Shown here in pieces: positions 53,154 through 61,793 of a stretch of 64,000 nucleotides of DNA (position 1 is the stretch's first letter; the number at the start of each line of letters is the position of its first letter). This DNA comes from CAYMEK01 sp964389305 (GTDB taxonomy: Bacteria; Spirochaetota; Spirochaetia; SZUA-6; DRHE01). The stretch lies in NCBI GenBank assembly GCA_964389305.1, contig CAYMEK010000004.1:1-64000 (forward strand), given 5' to 3'. The position numbers were made by a program, and so were the translations under genes. The notes under the pieces were generated by a model. The model made no database searches. It was not told the DNA's origin and was given only the letters and a program-made list of their open reading frames with translations.

Positions 53154-53165
53154 CATCATGTGATG
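53154..53165. promoter_or_regulatory. 12-bp perfect palindrome downstream of the DUF1177 promoter
   Basis: CATCATGTGATG has two CATCA arms as an inverted repeat around TG. It lies just after the predicted transcription start of DUF1177 and differs from the 29-bp operator, so it could be the site of another regulator or be chance. Confidence 0.3.
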
Positions 53166-53171
53166 TATTGG

Positions 53172-53200
53172 ATTATAGTTCACCCTTTATGCAGCGTCTA
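53172..53200 (-). promoter_or_regulatory. Promoter of the DUF1177 gene
   Basis: On the minus strand TAGACG (53200-53195), 17 bases and a perfect TATAAT (53177-53172). Confidence 0.55.
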
Positions 53201-53247
53201 TGAATTGGTCAGTTGCAGGGTCAAGTGGCAAAAAAACGAAAAAAATA

Positions 53248-53276
53248 TTGACAGGTCGACAACTCTATGTTACAAA
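53248..53276 (+). promoter_or_regulatory. Promoter of the importer-AOR-transketolase operon
   Basis: A perfect TTGACA (53248-53253), a 17-base spacer and TACAAA (53271-53276), preceded by an A-rich stretch that could act as an UP element. The palindromic operator begins 3 bases after the -10. The leader to the binding-protein start is about 210 bases long. Confidence 0.7.
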
Positions 53277-53279
53277 TAA

Positions 53280-53308
53280 CAGTGACCAAATAAGTATTAC
53301 GGCCACTG
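53280..53308 (+). promoter_or_regulatory. 29-bp palindromic operator of the importer operon
   Basis: The site runs from CAGTGACC to GGCCACTG, imperfect inverted repeats around a central G. It differs from the site before the first AOR gene at only four positions (8, 14, 17 and 21) and has the same position relative to its promoter, which makes coincidence very unlikely. Confidence 0.78.
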
Positions 53309-53384
53309 CTATTTGATTGATTATTAGAACTACCCCTTATTGGTGCCGGGGAAGGAGGTGATAGGAGCAGGCGGTTAATGTAAA

Positions 53385-53498
53385 ATGATCGAAAACTCCA
53401 GTCGGAGAGGAGGTGAGAAAAAAGAAAAGCTGAAGCAGAGAGGGTTTCGTGTTCTAGCTGGATCTAAATCAGGGCGAAAGGAGATATCGCAAAGATGA
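53385..53498 (+). other. Possible leader reading frame coupled to the binding-protein gene
   Basis: A 37-codon frame (ATG 53385) in the long leader ends at a TGA that overlaps the ATG of the binding-protein gene (ATGA). The peptide is very basic (many Arg/Lys) and not protein-like. Its ribosome site is weak. A start-stop pair ATGTAA lies a few bases upstream at 53378. It could be a regulatory leader or only an open frame. Confidence 0.25.
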
Positions 53499-54484
53499 AA
53501 AAAAATTTATTAATTTTTGCCATTGTGTTACTGTTTGTGGCTGCTCTCACTTTCGGTGAGGGACAGGGAGAAAAGGCAGTAAAGCAGGAGGGAACCAAAA
53601 AGGAAGGACCATATACTTTTGGTCTCGCCGTAGGTTGGGTCGACAATGACTTTGGGCTGCGGGTACGCAACGGCTTCGTGGATACCATCGAGAAGATGGG
53701 CAACGCAGAATACATCGAGGCTGTGGCGCTCAGCCAACCGCAGAAACAGGTCAGCCAGGTGGAGAACTTCATCAATACGAAGGTCGACGCCATCCTGATC
53801 AGCCCCTCGGATACTACTGCGCTGCAGCCGCTCATCGTCAAGGCGAAGAGCGCCGGGATTCCGACTTTCTGTGTCGATACGACGACATATGATCCGAGTC
53901 CAACGTTTTCCTGCACTTCGGACAATTTCACCCTCGGGCGGGAAACGATGCAGTATATTGCCGACAAATTGAACGGGAAGGGCAACCTGGTAGTATTCAG
54001 CGCGCCTCAGCATGAAGGGATTCGAAGCAGAGTTCTCGGAGTGTATTCGGTGCTGAAAAAGTATCCCGATATCGAAGTAGTCGCCACTCACGCCATAAGC
54101 TGGGCGGTGGGAGACCCCACTCCGCTGGATGCCATGCAGAACATACTGCGCCGCCTTCCGAACAAAGGTGACATCGATGCGGTCTGGGCCCCCTACGATA
54201 CGGCGGCTGCTCAGATCTCCAATGCCACAGTGCAAGCCGGAAGGGCCGATGAGATAATCATTACCGGAGTTGACGGGGACAAGATGGCTATCGCCGATTA
54301 CATCAATAAGGGTAGTAATTTCGAGGCCACGGCCGCCCAAGCGCCTTATTGGATGGCAAAGATGGCGGTGGAGATGGCTTATGCCTATCTCGCTGGAGAG
54401 AAGATCCCCAGAACCATCACTGCTCCCTACGTGATAGCTACCAAAGAAATGAATCTGCAGCCATACTATGACAAGGACTGGTAG
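53495..54484 (+). CDS. Sugar ABC importer, periplasmic binding protein (ribose type)
   Basis: A 329-residue periplasmic substrate-binding protein of the RbsB-like Peripla_BP_4 class. The signal peptide is NLLIFAIVLLFVAALTFG, without a lipobox cysteine. Family features are YTFGLAVGWVDNDFGLRVRNGF, NFINTKVDAILISPSDTTALQPL, KAKSAGIPTFCVDTTT, RGRE-type hinge ALGRETMQYIADKL (here TLGRETMQY) and VWAPYDTAAAQI. The class binds pentoses, hexoses, autoinducer-2 and related polyols. It has a good AAAGGAGA ribosome site and is the first structural gene of the operon. Confidence 0.94.
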   Translation: MKKNLLIFAIVLLFVAALTFGEGQGEKAVKQEGTKKEGPYTFGLAVGWVDNDFGLRVRNGFVDTIEKMGNAEYIEAVALSQPQKQVSQVENFINTKVDAILISPSDTTALQPLIVKAKSAGIPTFCVDTTTYDPSPTFSCTSDNFTLGRETMQYIADKLNGKGNLVVFSAPQHEGIRSRVLGVYSVLKKYPDIEVVATHAISWAVGDPTPLDAMQNILRRLPNKGDIDAVWAPYDTAAAQISNATVQAGRADEIIITGVDGDKMAIADYINKGSNFEATAAQAPYWMAKMAVEMAYAYLAGEKIPRTITAPYVIATKEMNLQPYYDKDW

Positions 54485-54532
54485 GATAGCGTACTGAAGT
54501 AGGTTTGTGCGTACCTCAGGAGGTAGAGGCCC

Positions 54533-56032
54533 ATGGAGAATATTCTGAGGCTGAAAATGTCCAGCATCTCGAAATCCTTTCCGGGCGTACGAGCTCTGGA
54601 CAATGTCGATTTTGACCTGAATCAGGGAGAAGTACACGCTCTTATCGGTGAAAACGGAGCGGGCAAATCGACCTTGATAAAAATATTGACGGGCCTCTAC
54701 CAAAAGGACGCCGGGACCATACATTTGGCCGGGACCGAGGTGAATATTCAAAACGTTCAGGAATCGCGGAAGTTGGGGATTGCCGCCATTTATCAGGAAA
54801 TCGATGCAGTACCAATCTTTACCGCGGCCGAGAACATTTTCCTGGGAATCGAACCATGCGGTCGTCTGGGTAAAATCTCGAACAAGCAGATGAACGCTCG
54901 GGCCCAGGAAATCTTGAATACTCTCGATTCCGGCTTTCATCCTCAGCAGCTCACCTATGAATTGAGTGTCGGTCAGAAGCAGGAGGTAATGATCGCCCGC
55001 GCACTGGTCGAAGAAGCCAGAATCATGGTGATGGATGAGGTTACCGCGCCTCTGTCCGAGACTGAGAAACAAAAGCTCTTTTCAATTATCAATGAATTAC
55101 GGGCCCGGGGAATCAGCATTATCTACATCTCTCACAGACTGGAAGAAATTTTCGAGGTGGCCGATAGGGTCACGGTGATGCGGGACGGTCGCATAATCGA
55201 TACTCGTCGGGTATCCGAGGTCGACGTTGATGCTCTTATCCAGATGATGATCGGCAGAGACATAGAGGACAGGTTTCCCAAGATCAATGTTGAAGCCAGT
55301 GGCGAGGAAGTGCTGCGAGTTGAGGACCTCTCCAGATGGAAAGCTGTCAGAAACGTTTCATTTCGCCTTCACAAGGGGGAGATCCTCGGATTAGGTGGAC
55401 TGGTCGGCGCCGGCCGGAGTGAGGTTGCACGTTTAATATGCGGCATCGATAAGAAGGATGCGGGTACTATCTACCTGTTCGGAAAGCCGGTCGATATCAA
55501 ATCCTCTCACCAGGCGGTAAAGTCGGGGCTCGCTCTGATTCCCGAGGAACGTCGATCTGAGGGGCTGGTGCTCGAAATGAACGTCAAAGAAAACGTCACG
55601 CTGGCCAGTCTTCTTAAATTCTGTCTGGCGAAGATAGTGATTCGATTTGCCAAGGAGAAGTCCAGGGTTCGAGAGCTGGTCGAAGCTATGTCTATCAGAA
55701 CGCCCACCTTGAAGCAGCTTGTCAGCAAGCTCAGCGGGGGCAACCAGCAGAAAGTTGTCCTTTCCAAGTGGCTGTGCAGCAGAGCAAAGATATTTATATT
55801 TGATGAGCCAACCAAGGGAGTTGATGTGGGCGCAAAAAAGGAAATCTACAACTTGATCGGTAAACTTGTGCAGGAAGGATCAGCCGTCATCCTGATATCT
55901 TCCGAGCTTCCGGAGCTTCTGGCATTATCGGACCGAATTCTGGTGATGCACCGTGGTGCCATAAGTGGAGAACTCTCCCGGGAGGAAGCGACTGCGGAGA
56001 AGGTCATCTATTACGCCACAAGCGGATCATGA
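54533..56032 (+). CDS. Sugar ABC importer, double ATP-binding protein (RbsA type)
   Basis: A 499-residue cytoplasmic ATPase with two nucleotide-binding halves. The first half has Walker A GENGAGKST at 39-47, signature ELSVGQKQEVMIARAL and Walker B IMVMDEVTAPLSE. The second half has the degenerate GLVGAGRSEVARL in place of Walker A, as is usual in RbsA/MglA proteins, but an intact signature KLSGGNQQKVVLSKWL and Walker B IFIFDEPTKGVDVG. The ribosome site AGGAGG is strong. Its stop overlaps the next permease start by 4 bases. Confidence 0.95.
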   Translation: MENILRLKMSSISKSFPGVRALDNVDFDLNQGEVHALIGENGAGKSTLIKILTGLYQKDAGTIHLAGTEVNIQNVQESRKLGIAAIYQEIDAVPIFTAAENIFLGIEPCGRLGKISNKQMNARAQEILNTLDSGFHPQQLTYELSVGQKQEVMIARALVEEARIMVMDEVTAPLSETEKQKLFSIINELRARGISIIYISHRLEEIFEVADRVTVMRDGRIIDTRRVSEVDVDALIQMMIGRDIEDRFPKINVEASGEEVLRVEDLSRWKAVRNVSFRLHKGEILGLGGLVGAGRSEVARLICGIDKKDAGTIYLFGKPVDIKSSHQAVKSGLALIPEERRSEGLVLEMNVKENVTLASLLKFCLAKIVIRFAKEKSRVRELVEAMSIRTPTLKQLVSKLSGGNQQKVVLSKWLCSRAKIFIFDEPTKGVDVGAKKEIYNLIGKLVQEGSAVILISSELPELLALSDRILVMHRGAISGELSREEATAEKVIYYATSGS

Positions 56033-57066
56033 CGGGAGACGGTCGCATGAATAATTATGACGATCCTATTGAAAATAAACGGGAAAGCGATCTGGCTACT
56101 GACAAGAAACTGAAAAGACTGGAAGCCAATAGAGCCAGGCAGTTTTTTGAAAGATACGGAACGCTCCTCGGGATTTTAGTCATCTGTGCCGGACTTTCCT
56201 TTCTCTCTCCCCAGTTTCTCAAGCGGGATAATCTACTCGCCATAGTCGGTCATTCCTCTGCCATTGGCATTGCCTCGATTGGTCTGACGTTGGTAATGAT
56301 GACGGGGAATCTTGATCTTTCTTTTGGTTCGGTGATAGGCACCTCGGGTATGACGACGGCATTCTTGATGAGTATCGGTGTAAACCTGTTTGTAGCGATT
56401 TTGGCGGGACTGGCTGTAGGTATTCTGGTGGGAATAGTCAATGGGTGGCTGGTTGTAGTGCTTGGTATTCAGTCGCTTATTGCGACCATTGCTACACAGG
56501 CTATCGTCTTTGGCTGTGCATACTTCTATTCGGCCGGCGTGGATATATACGAAAACATCGTAGAGCCCTTCACGCTGCTTGGACATGGGTCTATCGGGCC
56601 TGTGCCCAACCCTGCAGTCGTCCTTTTGGCGGTGCTTGCTGTCGCCATATTTGTTACCCAGTTCACGAGTTTGGGAAGGTATCTCTATGCAATTGGCGGC
56701 AACCCCATCGCCTCGGAGTTTTCCGGAATCCGTGTATCGTTTCTCAAGATTATCACCTACGTTATAGCCGGCTTCCTCGCCTCGATTGCAGGAATTGTAA
56801 TGCTGGCAAGGTTGGAGTATGGAGCCGCCTATACGGGACAAGGATACTTACTCGATGGCTTTGCCGCAGTATTCCTTGGATTCACGATTTTAAAAAGTGG
56901 AAAACCTAATGTAGTGGGGTCCGTTGTAGGAGCGACCTTCATGATGATCCTGAATAATGGGTTTCAACTTCTCGATGTCAATTTTGTGTTCCAAATCGCC
57001 CTGAAGGGAATCATCCTCCTGCTTATTGTGGTTACCCATTCACAGCTAGCCATGAAGAGAGAATAA
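56029..57066 (+). CDS. Sugar ABC importer, permease 1 (RbsC type)
   Basis: A 345-residue (or 339 from ATG 56047) inner-membrane permease of the RbsC/AraH class. About 50 polar residues precede eight to ten membrane segments starting at GTLLGILVICAGLSFL. The typical loop NLDLSFGSVIGTSGMTTA and the EAA-like segment GGNPIASEFSGIRVSFLKII are present. It is not closely similar to the second permease, so the two probably form a heterodimeric channel. Confidence 0.94.
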   Translation: MTGDGRMNNYDDPIENKRESDLATDKKLKRLEANRARQFFERYGTLLGILVICAGLSFLSPQFLKRDNLLAIVGHSSAIGIASIGLTLVMMTGNLDLSFGSVIGTSGMTTAFLMSIGVNLFVAILAGLAVGILVGIVNGWLVVVLGIQSLIATIATQAIVFGCAYFYSAGVDIYENIVEPFTLLGHGSIGPVPNPAVVLLAVLAVAIFVTQFTSLGRYLYAIGGNPIASEFSGIRVSFLKIITYVIAGFLASIAGIVMLARLEYGAAYTGQGYLLDGFAAVFLGFTILKSGKPNVVGSVVGATFMMILNNGFQLLDVNFVFQIALKGIILLLIVVTHSQLAMKRE

Positions 57067-57111
57067 AGGACGAAGGAACGAATGAAGCTCGATCTAATGA
57101 GGTAAGATTAA

Positions 57112-58080
57112 ATGAGATTGTCCAACAGAAAAGTGACGCGCTGGATGACCAAGTACCTTTCTCTGACCTTTTTAATTGCCATTATGATTTTTTTCTCCTT
57201 TTCCGCGGGTCGCTTTTTGACTATCGGAAATCTACTGAGCATCCTCATGGAGTGGACGATTCTGGCAACACTGGCTCTCGGATTCACTTTTGTTATCGTA
57301 GCCGCTGAGTTCGATCTTTCCTTCGGCTATCTCCTGGGACTATGCAGCGTCGCAGCGGCGTTACTGGTAAACTCGGGAGTCAACTTTATGCTAATGGTGC
57401 CGGCGGTCCTGCTTATCGGCGCCGCCGTAGGCGCGCTCAACGGCTTTCTGATCGTGAAGATGGGCCTACCCGCATTCATCGCTACGATCGGTGTAGGGGC
57501 CATATGCCAGGGCACGAACTACTTGTTCACGCAGGCCGAGCCGATCCCGATAGACTACGGAGTGCTGCCTGGTGCATTTCTATTCATCGGACAAGGATCG
57601 TTTCTGGGATTACCCGGGACTCTGATTGTATTTATTCCTCTGGCACTGGTCGTTGCTTACATTCTCAGTAAATCCCGAGTAGGCCAGCACCTGTACGTTA
57701 TCGGAATCAACCCGGACGCCGCCAGGAAAGTCGGTATAAAAACCGGCAGGGGAAAGATGTTTTCTCTGATTTGTTGTGGGCTCGGGGCGGCAATAGTCGG
57801 TTTATTCATTACTGCCCGTACTTCGTCCGGGCATGCTATAGCAGGTCCGGAGTATCTATTGGACGTATTTGCGTCTGTCTTCTTCGGGATGAGCCTTTTC
57901 AAAGAAGGTGAAGCAAATGTAGGTGGCACGTTGGTCGGAGCGTTTTTCATGGTTGTAATCGGTAATGGCTTTATGCTAATGAACATGCAATTCTATCACC
58001 TGAAGATAGCCCAAGGAATCGTGATCCTGCTGGGTTTGGGTGTCGTGAGCTTGCTGCGCAAGCAATACATGAAAGCATGA
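57112..58080 (+). CDS. Sugar ABC importer, permease 2 (RbsC type)
   Basis: A 322-residue permease of the same class, with the loop AAEFDLSFGYLLGLCSVAAAL and the cytoplasmic GINPDAARKVGIKTGRGKMF. It lacks the long N-terminal head of permease 1. A GAGGTAAGATTAA ribosome site precedes its ATG. It starts 45 bases after permease 1 and ends 19 bases before the second AOR gene. Confidence 0.94.
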   Translation: MRLSNRKVTRWMTKYLSLTFLIAIMIFFSFSAGRFLTIGNLLSILMEWTILATLALGFTFVIVAAEFDLSFGYLLGLCSVAAALLVNSGVNFMLMVPAVLLIGAAVGALNGFLIVKMGLPAFIATIGVGAICQGTNYLFTQAEPIPIDYGVLPGAFLFIGQGSFLGLPGTLIVFIPLALVVAYILSKSRVGQHLYVIGINPDAARKVGIKTGRGKMFSLICCGLGAAIVGLFITARTSSGHAIAGPEYLLDVFASVFFGMSLFKEGEANVGGTLVGAFFMVVIGNGFMLMNMQFYHLKIAQGIVILLGLGVVSLLRKQYMKA

Positions 58081-58099
58081 ATCGTAGGAGTGGGTAATT

Positions 58100-59920
58100 A
58101 TGTTAGCAGTTTTCGGAAAATATCTTGATATAAATCTGGGAACAAGATCACATCAGGACTACCCGATACCGGAAGATTGGTATTTGAAACACATTGGGGG
58201 CAGGGGAATCGCCGCCCGAATACTATTGAACGAGCTTCCTCCAAAGACCGACCCTTTTTCCGAGAAGAACCCAATGATATTTGCGACCGGACCGTTTCAG
58301 GGGCTCAATATCGCCGGCGCCAGTCGGTTTCTCGTGATGGCGAAATCCCCGAAGACAAGAACGCTGAACGGCTCCTATTGCGGGGGCGGTTTCGGTCATG
58401 CACTCGGTCAATCCGGTTATGACGGGATTATCGTGAGAGGTCGCTCGGAGGAACCTGTTTACATTCTGATAGCCGACGGAGAGATAGGGATTCATTCGGC
58501 GAAGGAACTATGGGGTCTCGATACCAAGCAGGTGGAAGAGCGCCTGACGGCCAGGCACGGCAAGCTTTCGGTTGCCAGTATCGGAAAAGCCGGAGAAAAC
58601 CTGGTCATGATGTCGGCCATTATGGTGGATCACAATCGGGCTGTTGCTCGGCCCGGATACGGCGCCCTGATGGGCAATAAAAAATTGAAGGCCATCGCCG
58701 TCAGAGGCAATGTGCAAAAACCGGTGGCAGAGAAGGCAGCGTTGAAATCCCTGCGCTCCAAGTTCGCCAAGGAGCTCATGGTTCACGATTGGCAGAATAC
58801 TCTACATGACTTCGGCACCGGGGGCGGAGTGTCCTATCTATCTCAGAACGGCCTTTTGCCGACTAAAAATTTCGCCAGCGGTTTTTTCGTCAAGCATGAG
58901 AATATATGCGGCAGGCGAACGAGCGAGAACGGCATGCTGGTGAGAACGGACACCTGCCCCGGCTGTCCGGTACGATGCAAGCGAGGAATAAAGGGAAGCT
59001 TCAACGGCCAGGAGATCGATCCCACCTGGGGGGGGCCGGAGTACGAAACCTACGGCGCTCTGGGCTCACTATGTCTGGTAGAGGACATTGAGGCAATCTG
59101 TCTGTTGAACCAGAAGTGCAACCAGTACGGCATAGACACTATCAGCTTCGGGGTGGCGGCAGCTTACCTAATGGAAGCGACCGAGAGGGGATTACTCACA
59201 GGGGAGAATGCGATTGAGTGGGGTGATGCCGCTGCAATGGACGAGCTTCTGGAAAAAGTAGCAGACCGGAAAGGTATAGGCGAGTGGATCGCCCAAGGCC
59301 TTAATTACCTGGGCTCTCAGGTGGGGGATGCATCGTTTCTTGTGCAGTCGAAGGGTCAGGAAATCCCGATGCATGATCCGCGCTGTCGCAGATCCATGGC
59401 TCTCTACTATGCGATCTCACCACGCGGTGCGAATCATATGGAAGGAACTCTTGATGCACCTTTCCCGAACGAGGAGTTGGGATTAGGCGACAATGACATG
59501 CTTAGCTGGGAAAACAGAGCCAGGATTGCGGGCAGCTATCTCAATTTGCGATCCTTTGGCAATTCCTTGATCCTGTGCTGCTTTGTCTCCGATCTCAGCG
59601 GACCGGGTTATCTGTTTCCCATTATCCGAGAAATGCTGGCGGCTGCTACCGGGACCTCGGTCAGCGTCGATGAAATGATGAAGATCGGAGAGAGGAATTT
59701 CGGCTTGCTGCGGTTATTTGCCGAGAGAGAGGGATATTCGAGGGCAGATGATGATTTGCCTGCACGTCTCAAGGAAAGGTTGGCGGATTCAGGCCACTAC
59801 GTCGATGAGCAGGAGCTGCAGAAGGCGATAGACGACTATTACGATATCTATGGCTTCGAACCGTACGGTCCCTCAAATAAACGGCTGGAAACGCTGGGCC
59901 TCAAGGAACTGGTTCGCTAA
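58100..59920 (+). CDS. Aldehyde:ferredoxin oxidoreductase (tungsten-pterin enzyme), second copy
   Basis: A 606-residue AOR-family protein. It has HIGGRGIAARILL at 31-43, the pterin segment VARPGYGALMGNKKLKAIAV at 182-201 and the cluster motif TCPGCPVRC with cysteines 286, 289 and 293; the fourth ligand is probably in LILCCFVSD. In the pterin segment ARPGYGAL replaces the usual GRGG(A/T)GA(V/L), so this copy is divergent and may have a different substrate from the first AOR. No MoaD-like or iron-sulphur partner lies next to it, so it may borrow those of the other operon. Confidence 0.93.
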   Translation: MLAVFGKYLDINLGTRSHQDYPIPEDWYLKHIGGRGIAARILLNELPPKTDPFSEKNPMIFATGPFQGLNIAGASRFLVMAKSPKTRTLNGSYCGGGFGHALGQSGYDGIIVRGRSEEPVYILIADGEIGIHSAKELWGLDTKQVEERLTARHGKLSVASIGKAGENLVMMSAIMVDHNRAVARPGYGALMGNKKLKAIAVRGNVQKPVAEKAALKSLRSKFAKELMVHDWQNTLHDFGTGGGVSYLSQNGLLPTKNFASGFFVKHENICGRRTSENGMLVRTDTCPGCPVRCKRGIKGSFNGQEIDPTWGGPEYETYGALGSLCLVEDIEAICLLNQKCNQYGIDTISFGVAAAYLMEATERGLLTGENAIEWGDAAAMDELLEKVADRKGIGEWIAQGLNYLGSQVGDASFLVQSKGQEIPMHDPRCRRSMALYYAISPRGANHMEGTLDAPFPNEELGLGDNDMLSWENRARIAGSYLNLRSFGNSLILCCFVSDLSGPGYLFPIIREMLAAATGTSVSVDEMMKIGERNFGLLRLFAEREGYSRADDDLPARLKERLADSGHYVDEQELQKAIDDYYDIYGFEPYGPSNKRLETLGLKELVR

Positions 59921-59982
59921 GCGCCCGCAAAGCATGAAGAGGAAATCCAGGAAAAAGAACCCCGTGGTGAGGAGTATCTGGA

Positions 59983-60807
59983 ATGAGAACTGATGAGCTT
60001 GAGAAGCTGAAGAGAAAGGCTAACAAGATACGCAAACTAACAATCGACGCTATAGGTTATTTCGGATTGGGCCACCTCGGCGGTGCGATGTCGATTGTCG
60101 AAGTCTTGACTCTGCTGTATTACCGGTACATCGAGACCGACCCCAAAGATCGTGAAAGGCGGGACCGGGATTACCTGGTCTTGTCGAAGGGTCATGCCGG
60201 ACCGACCCTGTACAGCATTTTGGCGGACAAAGGTTTTTTCCCGAAATCCTGGCTGCGGACGCTGAACCGGGACGGCACAAACCTACCCAGTCATTGCGAT
60301 CGAGTGAAGACACCGGGTGTGGACATGACCGCCGGTGCACTGGGACAGGGATTATCCGTAGGTGTCGGCATTGCGCTTGGAAACCGCCTGGATGAGATCG
60401 ATCGCTACGTTTATGTGATCATTGGGGACGGCGAGAGCAATGAAGGGCAAATATGGGAGGCAGCAATGGCCGCCGCGCATTTTAGGCTTACCAAGATAAT
60501 TGCATTTACTGATTACAACAAGCTCCAGGTAGATGGTTATACATACGAGATCATGGACATAGATGACATAACATCAAAGTGGCTGTCCTTCGGCTGGTAT
60601 GTGCAGAGAGTCGATGGGCATAATTTCGTGGAAATGGATAGGGCGATTATAAATGCGCAAAAGGAAAAGCAGCGGCCGTCAATGATCGTTTTGGATACGG
60701 TAAAGGGAAAAGGAGCTTTTTTCGCGGAAGGAAAAGTAAGCAGTCATCACATGCTGGTTGACTACGAAACGGCAAAGGAGGCAATCGGGAGAATACCCGA
60801 TTGTTGA
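59983..60807 (+). CDS. Transketolase-like enzyme, N-terminal (thiamine diphosphate) subunit
   Basis: A 274-residue subunit matching the first third of transketolase. It has GHLGGAMSIVEVLTLLYY, LSKGHAGPTLYSIL, the PGVDMTAGALGQGLSVGVGIALG segment and the diphosphate/metal motif VIIGDGESNEGQIWEA, with a conserved asparagine downstream in FTDYNKLQVDG. It transfers two-carbon units between sugar phosphates together with the next gene's product. Split transketolases are frequent in anaerobe sugar-catabolic clusters. It has a GAGGAG ribosome site and lies 62 bases after the AOR gene. Confidence 0.95.
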   Translation: MRTDELEKLKRKANKIRKLTIDAIGYFGLGHLGGAMSIVEVLTLLYYRYIETDPKDRERRDRDYLVLSKGHAGPTLYSILADKGFFPKSWLRTLNRDGTNLPSHCDRVKTPGVDMTAGALGQGLSVGVGIALGNRLDEIDRYVYVIIGDGESNEGQIWEAAMAAAHFRLTKIIAFTDYNKLQVDGYTYEIMDIDDITSKWLSFGWYVQRVDGHNFVEMDRAIINAQKEKQRPSMIVLDTVKGKGAFFAEGKVSSHHMLVDYETAKEAIGRIPDC

Positions 60808-60825
60808 AAGAGAGGAGAAACTAAG

Positions 60826-61788
60826 TTGAAGCGAGGAAACGGGGAGAGACCTGGAATACAGATGCGGGATGTGTACGCTTCTACATTAATAGAAATGGCA
60901 GAGAAAGATCCCAACATCGTAATTCTGGAAGCCGACTTGATGGCGGCCCACGGTACCAAGGCGTTTCAAGATAAATTCCCAGATAGAGCCTTCAATGTCG
61001 GTGTGGCCGAAGCGAATATGGTAGGAATCGCGGCCGGTCTGTCACTCACCGGAAAAACCCCTTTCGCCGCTACCTTCGGATGTTTTGCCGCCCGCCGGGC
61101 CTATGATCAATTCTTTGTTTCAGCCAACTTCGCCGATCTAAATGTGAAGCTCGTGGGCACCGACCCCGGCATCATAGCGACCTATAACGGTGGTACTCAT
61201 ATGCCGTTTGAGGACACCGGCCTGATGCGCAATATTCCGAACCTGGTGGTATTTGAGCCATGTGATCCTGTGTCACTCAGAGAGTTAATGTATGAAAGTG
61301 CTTACCATCCGGGGTGTACCTATATGCGCCTTCCGCGCAAGGACTGCGCGTTCGTCTACGATGAAGGAGAGAAGTTCCAGCTGGGCCGCGGAAAAGTCCT
61401 GGCGGACGGGGCCGATATTGCCATCTTCGCCTCCGGATCCGTGTTGGTGAACGAAGCATTGAAAGCAGCTGATATTCTGAAAAAAGAGAATATCGGGGCG
61501 GCGGTGATCGATATGCATACGATCAAACCTATCGATGAAGAGTTGGTATTGGAATATGCGGATAAAACAAATGCCGTGCTCACTTGTGAAAACCATCTGA
61601 TCTATAACGGATTGGGCTCGGCTGTCGCCGAGGTTCTCTGCGAAAAAAGACCGACACGGATGAAGCGAATTGGCGTCAAGGATGAGTTCGGTGAGGTTGG
61701 CGAGCTTGAATACCTGCAGAAAAGGTACAGGCTTACTGCCGATGAGATCACCACCCAGGCGAAATTACTTGTAGAAAACAAGAGCTGA
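60826..61788 (+). CDS. Transketolase-like enzyme, C-terminal subunit
   Basis: A 320-residue subunit matching the pyrimidine-binding and C-terminal domains of transketolase. The conserved glutamate activating thiamine lies in FNVGVAEANMVGIAAGL, followed by FAATFGCFAARRAYDQF and, later, ADGADIAIFASGSVLVNEAL and VIDMHTIKPID of the C-terminal domain. The start is TTG 60826 with GAGGAG about 10 bases upstream. It is cotranscribed with the N-terminal subunit 18 bases ahead. Confidence 0.95.
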   Translation: MKRGNGERPGIQMRDVYASTLIEMAEKDPNIVILEADLMAAHGTKAFQDKFPDRAFNVGVAEANMVGIAAGLSLTGKTPFAATFGCFAARRAYDQFFVSANFADLNVKLVGTDPGIIATYNGGTHMPFEDTGLMRNIPNLVVFEPCDPVSLRELMYESAYHPGCTYMRLPRKDCAFVYDEGEKFQLGRGKVLADGADIAIFASGSVLVNEALKAADILKKENIGAAVIDMHTIKPIDEELVLEYADKTNAVLTCENHLIYNGLGSAVAEVLCEKRPTRMKRIGVKDEFGEVGELEYLQKRYRLTADEITTQAKLLVENKS

Positions 61789-61793
61789 ATGCC

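Noticed and set aside
53528..55072. 514-codon minus-strand frame opposite the importer genes
   Set aside because: It spans the boundary of two well-identified plus-strand genes and shows no protein-family signal.
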